DNA from: Bimastos eiseni
Lineage: Eukaryota > Annelida > Clitellata > Crassiclitellata > Lumbricidae
Length of the DNA: 64,000 nucleotides
Reading direction: 5' to 3'
NCBI GenBank assembly: GCA_959347315.1
Contig: OY365813.1
Location: 14,130,016-14,194,015, forward strand
The notes beneath the pieces are model-generated. The model was given only the letters and a program-made list of their open reading frames with translations. It was not told the origin of the DNA and made no database searches. A program made the translations under genes and the position numbers. Of this stretch, positions 39,201 to 54,644 are shown piece by piece (the stretch's first letter is position 1; each line of letters starts with the position of its first letter).

Positions 39201-39615
39201 GGGCAAGACCTAAATAAGATTTGTATTAAGGTCATTAGGGTCAAAAGACATGCCAAATTGAAACTGATTGATTGGCTGCCTGACTGATTTACTTAGTGGC
39301 TGAATGCTTGAATTGCATTCGACAAGCAAAAGTTCCTTCTTAGCACCCTTATAAGTTCTACAAATGGTCGCTGCTATCCCGGTTTGTTACCCTACCTGAC
39401 AAGGAATATTATATAACTTGAAAACTGATTTACCTGGTGAGTGCTGAATATAATAGTCCGAGAATGGAAATGGTGAGAAGCGTGATAGTGTGCGGTTTGT
39501 AAAAGAATTCTATCGATATGTCGTCGACCGGATGTTCGTTAATTGTGTAAAAATGGTCGCTGCCGTCATAAGAACCGGCGCTACATGAGCTACACGAGCG
39601 GCTTCGAAATGCCAT
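3944..39615 (-). CDS. PTDSS1: Phosphatidylserine synthase 1, 13 exons
   Basis: Multi-pass ER membrane enzyme that makes phosphatidylserine by exchanging the head group of phosphatidylcholine for serine. Exons (minus strand, 5' to 3'): 39615-39434, 35195-35104, 30864-30820, 22671-22553, 20631-20473, 17584-17433, 15999-15940, 15727-15646, 9948-9836, 8162-8097, 6503-6404, 4587-4531, 4186-3944. They total 1470 nt with all phases compatible, giving 489 aa (mammalian PSS1 is about 473). Recognised by family blocks: [59 protein letters not shown]. Residues reported as needed for mammalian PSS1 activity are all kept, at offset -1: H171, E196, E199, N208, E211, D215, D220, N225; the feedback-inhibition Arg is R96. 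The start was chosen for homology and a strong AAG-ATG-G context. Intron 2 uses a GC donor. The charged C-terminal tail (from about residue 410) is family-variable. The assignment to PSS1 rather than PSS2 rests on overall similarity recalled from the human protein. Confidence 0.95.
4203..4500. repeat. (ATGT)n-type microsatellite filling PTDSS1 intron 12
   Basis: Degenerate ATGTATGTAC/ATGTGT units occupy most of the 344-nt intron between exons 12 and 13. Plus- and minus-strand ORFs here are artefacts of the repeat. Confidence 0.85.
4531..4587 (-). CDS. PTDSS1: PTDSS1 exon 12 (residues 391-409)
   Basis: A 57-nt exon encoding [19 protein letters not shown], the end of the last membrane segment. 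The acceptor is TTTTCAG and the donor AAAG before GTAGGA. Assigned by position, phase 0 on both sides and hydrophobicity; sequence similarity here is weaker than elsewhere. Confidence 0.85.
4860..5180 (+). mobile_element. LINE ORF2 C-terminal remnant
   Basis: Translates to [19 protein letters not shown] plus VTLHLVRN, the typical tail of L2/CR1-like reverse transcriptases (AFSVAGP.LWN.LP). It is only a 3' fragment with no intact ORF, in PTDSS1 intron 11. Confidence 0.6.
5245..5345 (+). repeat. tRNA-derived SINE head
   Basis: Has an A-box-like TGGCTAGAGTAGC and a B box GGGTTCGAGTC about 35 nt apart, followed by a non-tRNA tail (TATAATGCCTTATAAG). No acceptor stem or CCA context, so it is not a tRNA gene. 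Confidence 0.5.
5350..5990 (-). pseudogene. LINE ORF2 remnant (RT thumb/C-terminal part)
   Basis: Broken minus-strand frames read [49 protein letters not shown], then [16 protein letters not shown] and [19 protein letters not shown]. These are the standard motifs of the C-terminal third of CR1/L2-like LINE ORF2. There are several stops and shifts. It lies in PTDSS1 intron 11. Confidence 0.75.
6404..6503 (-). CDS. PTDSS1: PTDSS1 exon 11 (residues 357-390)
   Basis: Encodes [19 protein letters not shown] then [14 protein letters not shown], matching the C-terminal membrane segments (family block EAIVCIKFGQ..F..TQ). The acceptor is TTCTTCAG and the donor TTCCAG before GTATGG. Confidence 0.92.
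6561..6659. repeat. 35-bp tandem repeat, 3 copies
   Basis: Units of ACTTAAGACAAAAGAAGTCT plus GTTTAGTACACTCAA. The last copy is shortened. It lies in PTDSS1 intron 10. Confidence 0.9.
6785..7075. repeat. 30-bp minisatellite, 8-9 copies
   Basis: Units of the type GTGAAGTGGTGTTATGTATC plus CCAAAGATAC, increasingly degenerate towards the right. It gives a spurious repetitive ORF. It lies in PTDSS1 intron 10. Confidence 0.9.
7735..8065 (+). repeat. SINE-like 'ATAGCGCC' repeat
   Basis: Begins TTTGTATAGCGCCTTTCACA and continues with GGAAGACAGTTCCAAGCTGAG and purine-rich sequence. Relatives occur at 19640-19830, 36005-36420, 38925-39240, 59575-59900 and 63715-64000, so it is a dispersed family. 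It ends about 30 nt before the PTDSS1 exon 10 donor. Confidence 0.65.
8097..8162 (-). CDS. PTDSS1: PTDSS1 exon 10 (residues 335-357)
   Basis: Encodes [19 protein letters not shown] plus VF, the strongly conserved [13 protein letters not shown] block. The acceptor is ATTTCAG and the donor TTCTG before GTAAGT. The split Cys codon TG|C joins exon 11. Confidence 0.93.
8455..8705. repeat. Polypyrimidine tract (about 250 bp)
   Basis: Almost pure C/T on the plus strand (TCCCCTCC-like words), purine on the PTDSS1-sense strand. It is low complexity in intron 9 and gives several false ORFs. Confidence 0.85.
8795..8868. repeat. 43-bp tandem duplication
   Basis: AAAGTGCCTGGGAAAAGAAT plus GCAGCTCA is repeated twice, with AGAAGAGCATGTACT between. 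A related ACTGGGAAAACA motif pair occurs near 20040-20095. Confidence 0.8.
9104..9224. repeat. 25-bp perfect inverted repeat around (TA)n
   Basis: Arms 9104-9128 and 9200-9224 are exact reverse complements, enclosing TA dinucleotide runs and a CACATGGC motif pair. A further (TA)n run follows to about 9256. It could be a small fold-back element; no clear target duplication was seen. Confidence 0.85.
9717..9845. repeat. Minisatellite of donor-like units next to PTDSS1 exon 9
   Basis: Units of about 17-18 bp. On the gene-sense strand they read GTTGACCAGGTGAGCAT with variants. They begin inside the exon 9 donor region and extend into intron 9. Several units contain CAGGTGAG or CGGGTGAG. Confidence 0.85.
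9836..9948 (-). CDS. PTDSS1: PTDSS1 exon 9 (residues 298-335)
   Basis: Encodes [20 protein letters not shown] then [17 protein letters not shown], matching the [15 protein letters not shown] block of the human enzyme. The donor is AATCAG before GTGAGT. The intron immediately downstream is a minisatellite that repeats donor-like CAGGTGAG strings. Confidence 0.93.
10900..11091. repeat. Two tandem copies of a 94-98 bp unit
   Basis: Copies at 10900-10997 and 10998-11091 share AGTTGGCCC, TTATTAGCACAT, CGCCAGCCTT and AGGTCAC.GTATCTCT. They abut the 3' end of the minus-strand LINE and may be part of its 3' UTR. Confidence 0.8.
11095..14150 (-). mobile_element. L2/CR1-like LINE, nearly full length, broken ORF2
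   Basis: On the minus strand, an AP-endonuclease domain (14076-13270: [46 protein letters not shown]) is followed by reverse transcriptase (13001-11148: [95 protein letters not shown]). A stop lies just before GVPQGS (near 12012) and there are frame changes near 13040 and 13560. It is in the same orientation as PTDSS1, inside intron 8. No ORF1 was recognised upstream. Confidence 0.88.
11148..14076 (-). pseudogene. LINE ORF2 (endonuclease and reverse transcriptase), inactivated
   Basis: Coding remains of the LINE above. All main RT blocks are visible. The catalytic motif C is FADD, as usual in this clade. At least one nonsense codon and two frame breaks prevent a full product. The C-terminal segment [20 protein letters not shown] and [17 protein letters not shown] is the standard region after the RT palm. 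Confidence 0.85.
14827..15032. mobile_element. TIR repeat with TTAGGG-like core, copy 1
   Basis: Ends TTACAGGCAA ... TTGCCTGTAA, with inner inverted segments GGATTTTGTAA.ATGCCT and ACAAAATCC. The core carries GGTTAGGG-type words. It is related to 17636-17775 and 29748-29958. Confidence 0.7.
15646..15727 (-). CDS. PTDSS1: PTDSS1 exon 8 (residues 270-297)
   Basis: Encodes [19 protein letters not shown] and the membrane segment SILVIMWQ. The upstream intron is only 212 nt. The acceptor is TTTTTAG and the donor TGGCAG before GTGAGT. Confidence 0.93.
15940..15999 (-). CDS. PTDSS1: PTDSS1 exon 7 (residues 250-270)
   Basis: A 60-nt exon encoding [20 protein letters not shown], the TTGKI.RA.LQFTPASW block. 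The acceptor TATTATTTCAG is embedded in an (ATT)n microsatellite. The donor is GCAAG before GTAAAC. It joins exon 8 through a split Ser codon AG|T. Confidence 0.92.
16003..16063. repeat. (AAT)n microsatellite forming the exon 7 acceptor tract
   Basis: Degenerate AAT units. Read on the minus strand they give the TATTATTATT tract that ends in the TTTCAG acceptor of PTDSS1 exon 7. Confidence 0.85.
16795..16990 (+). repeat. Dispersed SINE-like repeat
   Basis: Contains AGCACTTACATGGCGCCTCT and CCGTGCTGCACCGGTTCCTAC. The second part recurs in inverted orientation near 26930-26975, and the CACCAGAGTGTGGATATG motif at 17091 recurs inverted near 26690-26710. Confidence 0.5.
17223..17377. mobile_element. 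hAT-like MITE, CAGAGGCGG family, copy 1
   Basis: Starts CAGAGGCGGTGAT and ends GATCGCTCCATCTG, flanked by an exact 8-bp target duplication GCTAGAAG (17215-17222 and 17378-17385). The inner part matches 56791-56934 in reverse. It sits 56 bp inside PTDSS1 intron 6 from the exon 6 donor. Confidence 0.85.
17433..17584 (-). CDS. PTDSS1: PTDSS1 exon 6 (residues 200-250), core catalytic block
   Basis: Encodes [16 protein letters not shown], then [18 protein letters not shown] and an [12 protein letters not shown] segment. It contains N208, E211, D215, D220 and N225, the conserved polar set of PSS1. The donor AA before GTGGGT was chosen because the split codon AA|A restores Lys and joins the [11 protein letters not shown] frame; the alternative TGG|GTAGTC does not keep frame. 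Confidence 0.93.
17636..17775. mobile_element. TIR repeat with TTAGGG-like core, copy 2
   Basis: Starts ACAGGCAATTTGTAAAATCC and ends ACATTGCCTGT; the core is TAGGGTTAGGGTTAGGG. It is shorter than the other copies. Confidence 0.7.
17878..18179. mobile_element. hAT-like MITE, CAGGGGTGTCAAA family, copy 1
   Basis: Starts CAGAGGTGTCAAGGAGC and ends TTTGACACTCCTG. The inner sequence (TGATGTTTGTAATTGATAATGC, split as TGATGTTTGTAATTG and ATAATGC; CTCTGAGATCCCTA) matches copies at 49578, 51694 and 55367. Flanking duplication is not clear. Confidence 0.75.
18322..18535. repeat. Inverted minisatellite (head-to-head 16-18 bp units)
   Basis: The left half repeats GTTCGATAGTCCGAAG about six times. After a short spacer (18436-18462) the right half carries the reverse complement (CTTCGGACTATCGAAC-like) about five times. 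The whole can fold into a long hairpin. Confidence 0.88.
19640..19830 (-). repeat. SINE-like 'ATAGCGCC' repeat, fragment
   Basis: Contains GTCTTCAAGTGCCTCCAAAA, GAGACTGTTCCAATTGGAGG and GACCCACAT, shared with 36090-36190. In PTDSS1 intron 5; produces a spurious ORF. Confidence 0.55.
20473..20631 (-). CDS. PTDSS1: PTDSS1 exon 5 (residues 147-199), catalytic His and Glu pair
   Basis: Encodes [10 protein letters not shown]...[16 protein letters not shown]...[13 protein letters not shown]171, E196 and E199 correspond to the mammalian residues H172, E197 and E200 reported as essential. The acceptor is ACTTTTCAG. The donor GAG before GTCGGT is non-consensus after position +2, but the boundary matches the exon 6 frame. 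Confidence 0.93.
21318..22194. mobile_element. piggyBac-like MITE filled with (TATG)n
   Basis: TTAA (21314-21317) then CCCCTTTAGCG..., ending ...CCGCTAAAGGGG then TTAA (22195-22198): terminal inverted repeats with the TTAA duplication typical of piggyBac. About 770 bp inside is degenerate TATG/TATATG repeat, source of many false Tyr/Ile/Met or His/Ile/Tyr ORFs. It lies in PTDSS1 intron 4. Confidence 0.85.
22430..22492. repeat. (CA)n(TA)n compound microsatellite
   Basis: About 10 CA units followed by about 22 TA units, 60 bp from the PTDSS1 exon 4 donor. Confidence 0.95.
22553..22671 (-). CDS. PTDSS1: PTDSS1 exon 4 (residues 107-146)
   Basis: Encodes a membrane segment ([15 protein letters not shown]) followed by the [17 protein letters not shown] loop, equivalent to the YWLDPNLR block of the human protein. 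The acceptor is TTATGTTAG. The donor GAGAAG before GTTCGT is weak. The exon sits next to a (CA)n(TA)n microsatellite at 22430-22492. Confidence 0.92.
23030..23122. repeat. (AAT)n microsatellite, 5' flank of retroelement copy A
   Basis: AAT units with CAT and GAT variants, directly abutting the presumed 5' end of the element at about 23123. Confidence 0.9.
23123..26560 (+). mobile_element. RLE-type retroelement copy A, nearly full length
   Basis: About 460 nt of 5' leader, then coding sequence for an N-terminal Cys/His region, reverse transcriptase and a C-terminal endonuclease-like domain, a short 3' UTR and an (AAT)n tail (26572-26656). It is antisense to PTDSS1 in intron 3. (AAT)n borders both ends. 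Confidence 0.85.
23585..26539 (+). pseudogene. Retroelement copy A polyprotein: Cys/His finger, RT, endonuclease domain
   Basis: Starts at ATG 23585. The N-terminal finger has [23 protein letters not shown] single TAA (24167-24169) interrupts the frame, which then continues in the same phase through the reverse transcriptase: [37 protein letters not shown] (motif A), [11 protein letters not shown] (B), [10 protein letters not shown] (C). Near 25950 a frame change moves to [15 protein letters not shown] and [22 protein letters not shown]; near 26160 it returns to [12 protein letters not shown] and [18 protein letters not shown]. The RPDG...WDAT pattern is that of a PD-(D/E)xK endonuclease after a CCHC knuckle, as in restriction-like-endonuclease non-LTR elements (inference). 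One stop and two shifts make it inactive; GTAAGT at 24166 could alternatively be a donor. Confidence 0.85.
26572..26656. repeat. (AAT)n tail/3' flank of retroelement copy A
   Basis: TAA repeats with GAT and CAA variants directly after the 3' UTR of copy A. Confidence 0.9.
26657..27040 (-). repeat. Dispersed repeat between retroelement copies A and B
   Basis: Contains, in reverse orientation, the CACCAGAGTGCGGATATGGA and GTGCTGCACCGGTTCCT motifs seen near 16960-17110, so it is another copy of that repeat. Confidence 0.45.
27140..27250. repeat. (AAT)n microsatellite, 5' flank of retroelement copy B
   Basis: AAT/AAC units, the last 17 of them uninterrupted, running straight into the retroelement reading frame. 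The Asn-run in the plus-strand frame is therefore not a real N-terminus. Confidence 0.92.
27251..29289 (+). pseudogene. Retroelement copy B: RT and CCHC/endonuclease domain, one frameshift
   Basis: Frame 1 (to 27968): [48 protein letters not shown] (motif A), [12 protein letters not shown] (B), [10 protein letters not shown] (C), [11 protein letters not shown] frameshift near 27940-27970 leads to the second frame (to 29289): [36 protein letters not shown], then the zinc knuckle [18 protein letters not shown] (C-x2-C-x9-H-x3-C), [61 protein letters not shown]. It has the best preserved endonuclease part of the four copies. The N-terminal finger region is missing. Confidence 0.85.
27251..29325 (+). 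mobile_element. RLE-type retroelement copy B, 5'-truncated
   Basis: Begins within the region before RT motif A and runs to a 3' UTR ending in (AAT)n (29325-29362). It has only about 50 percent amino-acid identity to copy A by eye, so it is a different subfamily and not a local duplicate. Antisense in PTDSS1 intron 3. Confidence 0.85.
29325..29362. repeat. (AAT)n tail/3' flank of retroelement copy B
   Basis: ATAATAATAATAATAATAGT and similar, directly after the copy B 3' UTR. Confidence 0.9.
29748..29958. mobile_element. TIR repeat with TTAGGG-like core, copy 3
   Basis: Starts AGGCAATGTGAGAAA and GGGATTTTGTAAAATG; ends TTTTACAAAATCCC and TTTCACACATTGTCTGT. Inner GGTTAGGGTCAGGGTTAG-type array. 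Confidence 0.7.
30820..30864 (-). CDS. PTDSS1: PTDSS1 exon 3, 45-nt micro-exon (residues 92-107)
   Basis: Encodes [16 protein letters not shown]. The arginine of FTRPHPA (R96 here) corresponds to mammalian Arg95, at which a Lys change is known to abolish product feedback inhibition. The acceptor is CTTCTAG and the donor G before GTAAGA. The short length is compensated by good splice sites. Confidence 0.93.
31393..31739. mobile_element. hAT-like MITE, CAGGGCCGTACC family, copy 1
   Basis: Starts CAGGGCCACACTGAGGGC, ends GGTACCGCCCTG. Flanks AGGATCAT and AGGATAAT match at 7 of 8. Contains GCTAGGCACAGGGC, shared in reverse with 38754-38897. Confidence 0.8.
32336..32935. repeat. 18-bp minisatellite array, about 33 units
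   Basis: Units of the form CCTAATAGGTCAGTTTGG with variants (TTAATAGGT, CGGTTTGA). Higher-order repetition is visible: blocks of several units recur around 32500 and 32660. It lies in PTDSS1 intron 2. Confidence 0.93.
33498..33636 (-). other. Exon-like segment inside PTDSS1 intron 2
   Basis: A 139-nt segment bounded by a fair acceptor (AAATTGCAG) and a perfect donor (GTAAGT). One frame is open across it ([20 protein letters not shown] ... LKRAGSVI) and ends in TGA one base before the donor. The phase does not fit PTDSS1: splicing it after exon 2 gives a stop within three codons. It could be a poison exon, a terminal exon of something else, or chance. Confidence 0.25.
34201..34300. repeat. 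(AAT)n/(AAC)n microsatellite, 5' flank of retroelement copy C
   Basis: AAT and AAC units immediately before the first recognisable codons of copy C. Confidence 0.9.
34301..34830 (+). pseudogene. Retroelement copy C: endonuclease domain and 3' end only
   Basis: Frame from about 34318: [86 protein letters not shown], stop at 34756. The knuckle and RT are lost. Note RRLDG where the other copies have KRPDG: the Pro of the proposed PD motif is changed, so it is unlikely to be active. The 3' UTR ends in A-rich sequence with a short (AAT)n at 34830-34842. In PTDSS1 intron 2, antisense. Confidence 0.82.
35104..35195 (-). CDS. PTDSS1: PTDSS1 exon 2 (residues 61-92), GC donor
   Basis: Encodes [13 protein letters not shown] followed by a hydrophobic segment [13 protein letters not shown], matching the vertebrate block that precedes GPFTRPHPA. 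The acceptor is CTGTTGCAG. The donor is AAATG before GCAAGT, a GC-AG intron with otherwise perfect U1 pairing. Exon phases (1 nt in, 1 nt out) fit exons 1 and 3 exactly. No GT donor in this frame is available nearby. Confidence 0.92.
35780..35881 (+). pseudogene. Retroelement copy D: about 100-bp 3' end fragment
   Basis: Matches the last codons and 3' UTR of copy C (ACTGTCCAGCGCTTCAACGC; CATTCCAGAACAATGC; CCCTAATTTTT) with roughly 85-90 percent identity. No (AAT)n follows. In PTDSS1 intron 1. Confidence 0.8.
36005..36420 (+). repeat. SINE-like 'ATAGCGCC' repeat, long copy
   Basis: Begins GTAATGTAATGCTATGGAGC, ACTTATATAGCGCCACTCAA, then GGAAGGCAGCAGGGGGAGAG, GGCTGTTCCAGCTGGTAGGG and GGATAGAGGAGACCCTAGTG. 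The region 36110-36300 matches 63715-63960 in reverse at high identity. It gives a spurious 168-aa ORF. Confidence 0.75.
37912..38075 (+). repeat. tRNA-derived SINE
   Basis: The head has A box TGGTTAGAGCGGC and B box GGTTCGATCC; the tail has GAAAAGACCTTGAGCAAGTC. Lacks a tRNA acceptor stem, so it is not counted as a tRNA gene. In PTDSS1 intron 1. Confidence 0.7.
38754..38897. mobile_element. hAT-like MITE, CAGGGCCGTACC family, copy 2
   Basis: 144 bp, ends CAGGGCCGTACCG ... CGGTACGGCCCAG, flanked by an exact 8-bp duplication GTATCGTA (38746-38753 and 38898-38905). It lies in PTDSS1 intron 1. Confidence 0.92.
38925..39240 (+). repeat. SINE-like 'ATAGCGCC' family, internal fragment
   Basis: Shares GGAGGCCATTCCAAGCAAAG, GGACCTACCACAGCAAATGC with 59700-59760 and relatives. 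Confidence 0.5.
39434..39615 (-). CDS. PTDSS1: PTDSS1 exon 1 (residues 1-61)
   Basis: Start codon on the minus strand at 39615. It encodes the cytosolic N-terminus and the start of the first membrane segment ([20 protein letters not shown], then a hydrophobic run ending SALTR). It ends CACCAG before GTAAAT; the last codon AG is completed by the A of exon 2. The sequence around the ATG (AAAAGATGGCATT) has A at -3 and G at +4 and resembles a YY1 site. Confidence 0.93.
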
Positions 39616-39785
39616 CTTTTAAACGAGCGCTATGTGCATTATGCAGACGACAACCACGCAAGACCAGGCTACATCAAGTGATGCATGACAGAACCACAAC
39701 GTCGATTTTTCGTCCTTTCGGTCCTCTAATGTTGTCTAAGAATTAAGAATAATTTACAAAAATATGTGACGTTCATTAAGTGAAA
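39604..39785 (-). promoter_or_regulatory. PTDSS1 5' UTR/proximal promoter block (source copy of a duplication)
   Basis: The sequence from codons 1-4 of PTDSS1 out to about 170 bp upstream. It is present again, nearly base for base, at 44005-44185 in the same orientation. It presumably holds the transcription start of PTDSS1. No TATA box was seen at a convincing distance. Confidence 0.6.
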
Positions 39786-42700
39786 AACCGCTGCAATTTC
39801 AACCCAATATTTGCCATTATCGCACGTTACACGCATGGTCGTATAAATATCAGGTCATAATGCATGCAAGTTGGTATACGCGCGCCATCTGACCACCAGC
39901 TGCTCAGCAGTTTCATTTTAACTGCGACGGCGATTGTTGATGGATGGCTGATTGGATGAACTCAGCTGAGGCTCAAGGTTAGAGATCGGGAAATCGCATC
40001 GGATATGTATAGGTTAGCTTCTAAGCTAATTGATAATAGTTGGTTTTGTGTAAGCAATACTCGCCTTTGGGGTTATTATATCCATGGTTAGCACAGCATC
40101 GTCAGACGATTCACGTTGAGTAAGCATCAGAGTTTGAATCACTGTTTCAATCGAAAGCGCAGTTGATTATGGCCAGAATTAGTATCAGCTTAATTGTTGA
40201 TCAAAGATTAACTGCCTTGATTTAAAATATAGCACTATTCTAATGTAATATTAAGTTCCTTGTTTTTATAACTGACATATCTACATGTATAAACCTGTCT
40301 CGAAATCCGATGTCAATTGCATATACTAGTTTATATTCTTACTTTGCCCAATGCGCTTTAGTTATTTACGCACGCAGCTGCCGCAGCATAGAATTTGACA
40401 TTTAGCTGGCGTAGCCAATCATGAACAGCGCTGTCTTCCGCGCAGCTGTAGTCCTGTACAATATAAGCCAGAGGGGGTGGATTTCTGTGTAAACTTGAAC
40501 GACAAGCTGCTATAGTTCATTATAATATCATATTCGTTTATTGAGTAAACAATTGGGCACAAAGAAAAACTGAACAAAAGCAAGGGAATGATAGCTTAAT
40601 AAGAGCTGAGAAATAGCATAGGCCCAATAGATAATTAATAGATAAAGTTTACGGAGTCTGGAAGATCAAAGTATGGGCCTAGGCCCTACCCAACAAAAAA
40701 TGGGGTGAAATGTTCTCTCGACATAATAGGATCTTGGCCCCAGTTAAGGTCTCTCATTGTAAAGAATGGTTTAAAAATGTATTTATTAGCTATCAGTCTC
40801 AGTCGTAGAAGGAGAATTTGAATAACGCCATGGCATATCCGAAGAGTGTATAGTTGGATGTAGTATCTGGGACTAATATATCTTGTGTCCCATGTTTAAG
40901 TCTGTTCATCCGCAGTTCATCCGACGTTCTGTGTGAGTTTGTCCTTGCGTCTGCTAGGCCCCAACAGGTTAAATTGGAGAGGCATTGCCTACACTGTTCT
41001 TGCTGTGATCGTTGAAGAGAACTGGCGGCTGCACCATGGTTCATTTTTTATAGGCCTATGGCTGATAGAGACACTTTTAATGATTTGGTTGATGTGTTCA
41101 GAGACCGATATGTTTCTTCACATAGGCCTATACCTATCTGACGGTTGGGAAGGGTGTTTGAGTTTGAGCTCAGTGTGGAATATTCCAGTTGTCTATGGGC
41201 GCGTGCCTATATAGCAGTGTAGCCCTATAGGTAACTATAGTGCGTGCTTCGCAAGAGAATGGCGCCGTTTGGAGAGACGAGCGCGCATGACAATCAATCA
41301 AACGCTAGGCGGCACAGAAAGCTGCGCTGGAATATCTTGCCCTGCCATTGACGGGCGAGACCGACAGCGGAAACGCATTCTGAGACACTGAATGGTTGCA
41401 TATTCGATACAGCAATCGATGTTTTTTATAATAATAAGGATGATAATGACGACGACGAACGACATACGATGCACACTGGTGAAAACAAGCTGATTATCGA
41501 TACTTGACAAGACGTGCCAACTCGTCAGATGAGCTAGACCTGCTGCCTACATGTGTTCAGAACGGTTAATGATACATGCATTCAATACAATACGCTTGGA
41601 AATTGATAGGGCGCTTTAACACGTACTGTACAGGCCTGGTCTTACGCGAGAGTGCGTTTCGCTGCATTGCCATGGCTTGGTTTGAATGACTAGTCTAATG
41701 GTTTAAGAGCGCTGCTATGGGCGGCGTATATGGTTACTCCGCTTGTCTGCTAGCATGCCCACGTCGATCCCATGGATATGGATCCCATATAATTATGTTT
41801 CCCCGTTAATGTTTTTCGAAATGCTGAGACACCAATAATAGCGATGTCCCTATGTAGGCCTAATGCATGAGCACCACATCCATCGAATCAATTTCTTGTT
41901 AGCCATTTCGTTTCTTAGCCCTTAGCCAATAGCCAACAGATCAAGAAGAACCATATCACTAGTTTTCAAATGGTTATTATGCGGCCGGACCTCGGAATTT
42001 ATGGCCGAGTGCATAATAACTCGGCCATAAATTCCGAGGTTCGGCTGCATACATACTTACCAACCACATCAGGATGGAGAGAATGGGGATACAGACCATG
42101 CTGGTTCTTTGCAGCTTAATGACATTGTACGGTAACGAACATCACTAGCGTCGCCCTCTTGCTTTATCCAGGCTTGGGACAGGAACTGCCAGGGTCAAAG
42201 GAATCGCTGGCGGTGTTATAGTCACGTTAATACAAATTAAGGCCTACTTAAAGCGTATAGAGAGCATCAATATATTATTATCTGCAGTTAGGAATTTTGA
42301 ATGAGCAGGGAACTGTGAGAAATTCACATAGATTACCCTTCAATGTGAGTTTCTCACTGTTCTCGGCGTAAAAATCTAAGCTCGAGTGCATTCAATTCAA
42401 TTCAAGTTTATTTGGCAAACCAAAGTAACAAGTTACATGAGATCGATATAACAAACAAAATTTATGATTTATAAGGTTGTGTAAGACGAACAAACGCGTA
42501 CACTCCATGGATATCTACCATATTTTGTTCTTTGATGGCATACATATATCGAGCTCTTTCTCACACCTCCAGATGCGTCGTTAAATAAATTTACATCAGT
42601 CAGTCACACCTCCAGACCTTCCTTTTCTATATGGATACCTAGCTTGCGCTGGTAGCGTTTCTGACTGGCTTATGCTGTGTGAAGTGCTATATGAATGATC

Positions 42701-42883
42701 AGATACAAAACCCTGGATTTGGTCTGAGTGATTGATATAATATTTTATGACTTATAAGTTATGCTATGCAGCAATACATTGCTGCTGGCTTCTGTCTTTT
42801 ATTTGACCGTTCGGTACTTTGATGGTTGTCGTTCAGCATTCACAGGAACCCAACACCCCTCGTTCCACGAAGTAGACAGCTCC
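39786..42883. other. Spacer between divergent PTDSS1 and KIAA0930 homologue
   Basis: No convincing exon was found. It contains many GTAGGCCTA words, a 31-bp inverted repeat (41979-42050), a possible tRNA-like SINE head near 40084-40140 (GGTTAGCACAG; GAGTTTGAATC) and the short repeat TTCAAGTTTATTTGGCAAA (about 42396) that recurs near 10600. ORFs at 40799-41214 are not supported. Confidence 0.45.
41979..42050. repeat. 31-bp near-perfect inverted repeat with 10-nt loop
   Basis: Arms 41979-42009 and 42020-42050 pair at 29 of 31 positions. Both mismatches become G-U pairs in one RNA strand. The loop is TGCATAATAA. It lies in the spacer between the two divergent genes, about 0.85 kb upstream of the KIAA0930 ATG. 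It could be a miRNA-like hairpin or a small fold-back element. Confidence 0.75.
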
Positions 42884-42887
42884 CAAT

Positions 42888-52903
<10,016 letters not shown>

Positions 52904-54060
52904 AACTAGTCGTGAACTAAAACATGCTTTCCATATGGTGGTTACTGCAATCAGGCACATGGTCTTATTTTTCTATATGTTTTTTCGATGACCGTCTGTT
53001 TCGTAGCGAATGTATTTTCGTGTTTCGCCCATTTGATAGTTTAAGCATAAGCAGTGTGATGTTTTAAGTTTTCTAGACAGGGCTTTTACCTATGCTCTTT
53101 GCACGAGTATTTAATGAAAAGTTGTTTTTCTAGTCGGCCAAATTAAAGAGATCAATATGATCCCACTACCTGAGAGTACTACTCAATGATCAAGATCGAA
53201 ATATGCTCCCTCAATCATAATAACATCTAATTTTTTTCTGACTCTTACATACATAATTTATAAATTATGATCTATATATTAGGGCTACTCTGAATTTCTT
53301 AAAGAAGCATATGGAACAGATTGGAGACCCTGTAGAGGAAGAAACCCAGGCTAAATGGCCCTACTGGGCACTCTGATGATAGGGCCTGCTTGTATATAAC
53401 CCCTGAAAATCCGGTAGCTCATACATGCCCAAATCCACGAAGCCGTGCTTCTGTTTGTCTTCTTTCTTTTTATGCTTCCTTTAGAAACATCCTTTCAGTT
53501 GCTTTCGTATTTATGTGGCCATTCAATGCATCAGGTGCGGCTATGAGTCTGATATTTGTGGCATGCTCTAGACCTACTAGTATGGGCTTTCATGTAACCG
53601 GGATGTTGTGTCGCTTTCTGTGCTGGTCATGTCTGATTACAGCCAGCACTTGTGATAAGAACACGTGTGTACATAGACACAGAAAATGTCTGGGATCAAA
53701 TCTAGTCATTGTGGCCTGCTACAGCTAGGCATTTGTGTTGCTTCTGATATTGATAAGAGGAAAGTGTCTAGTCAGTAAAGATCTTGCCACATTCGTGTCG
53801 AATACCACTGCATGTATTTCAAGAGGATTACGCATTGTGTGGTCATCCTGAGTTGAAAGGTGTATCGTACCATTTGAATGTTGTGTGTGTGTGTGTGTTA
53901 ACGACGGCTGTTGGGAAAGGTTACTTTAAAAGGTGCAGTATGGATCATTAAGAGAATGTCATTGGGAGGGAGGGTCACGCTCGTGATATTATGGTGTGTT
54001 GATCAGGCAGCATGTTAGAAGATAGTGTTGACAGTTTATAGGTGGGGTAACTAATAAATT

Positions 54061-54213
54061 ATAGGCGAACAACTAATTATGAGTATAATCTAACAACTAA
54101 TTATGAATCTAATCTAACAACTAATTATGAATCTAATCTAACAACTAATTATGAATCTAATCTAACAACTAATTACGAGTCTAATCTAACAACTAATTAC
54201 GAGTCTAATCGAT
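54061..54213. repeat. 24-bp minisatellite, 6 copies
   Basis: Units AACAACTAATTATGAATC plus TAATCT, with GAGTCT variants towards the end. Downstream of the KIAA0930 homologue. Confidence 0.93.
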
Positions 54214-54644
54214 AAGCTACAAGATTTTTCCAATCTATTCGATTAACGGATTCCAGTAGCTGACTCTAATTAAAGTCAATTGGTCATGTGACTAATTGCC
54301 TCTCTGTGAAAGTCAATTACTATGGCACTACAGCACTGTGGTGTATTAACTGATATATCATGTTAAGTTGATGGCTTCGTGGGATATTGAACCACTTCGT
54401 GTTAAGCAAATTGTCGTTTGAACTGGGAAGACTTCGCCAAGTCCACATAGTACAGCAGAATTATAAAATCTTCAATGCCTCACAGTTTGAAGTGCTTTAG
54501 TTGCTGCTTGCATTGCAGTAGATGAGGGATGTCGAAGAGCCATATCGTGACCATCTACAGCCGGCCCACCACCGACAATGTTTTTCTTGCCTGCAAAGTT
54601 TTTTTAAAGACTATTGTGATGTTTGTTTATGACTGATTATCATG

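Noticed and set aside
53283..53381. Open frame read as a possible last exon of the KIAA0930 gene (ATLNFLKKHMEQIGDPVEE...)
   Set aside because: The phase does not fit exon 9, and the true C-terminus (DLLEVRQRPIL) was found at 52854-52903 with matching phase and homology.
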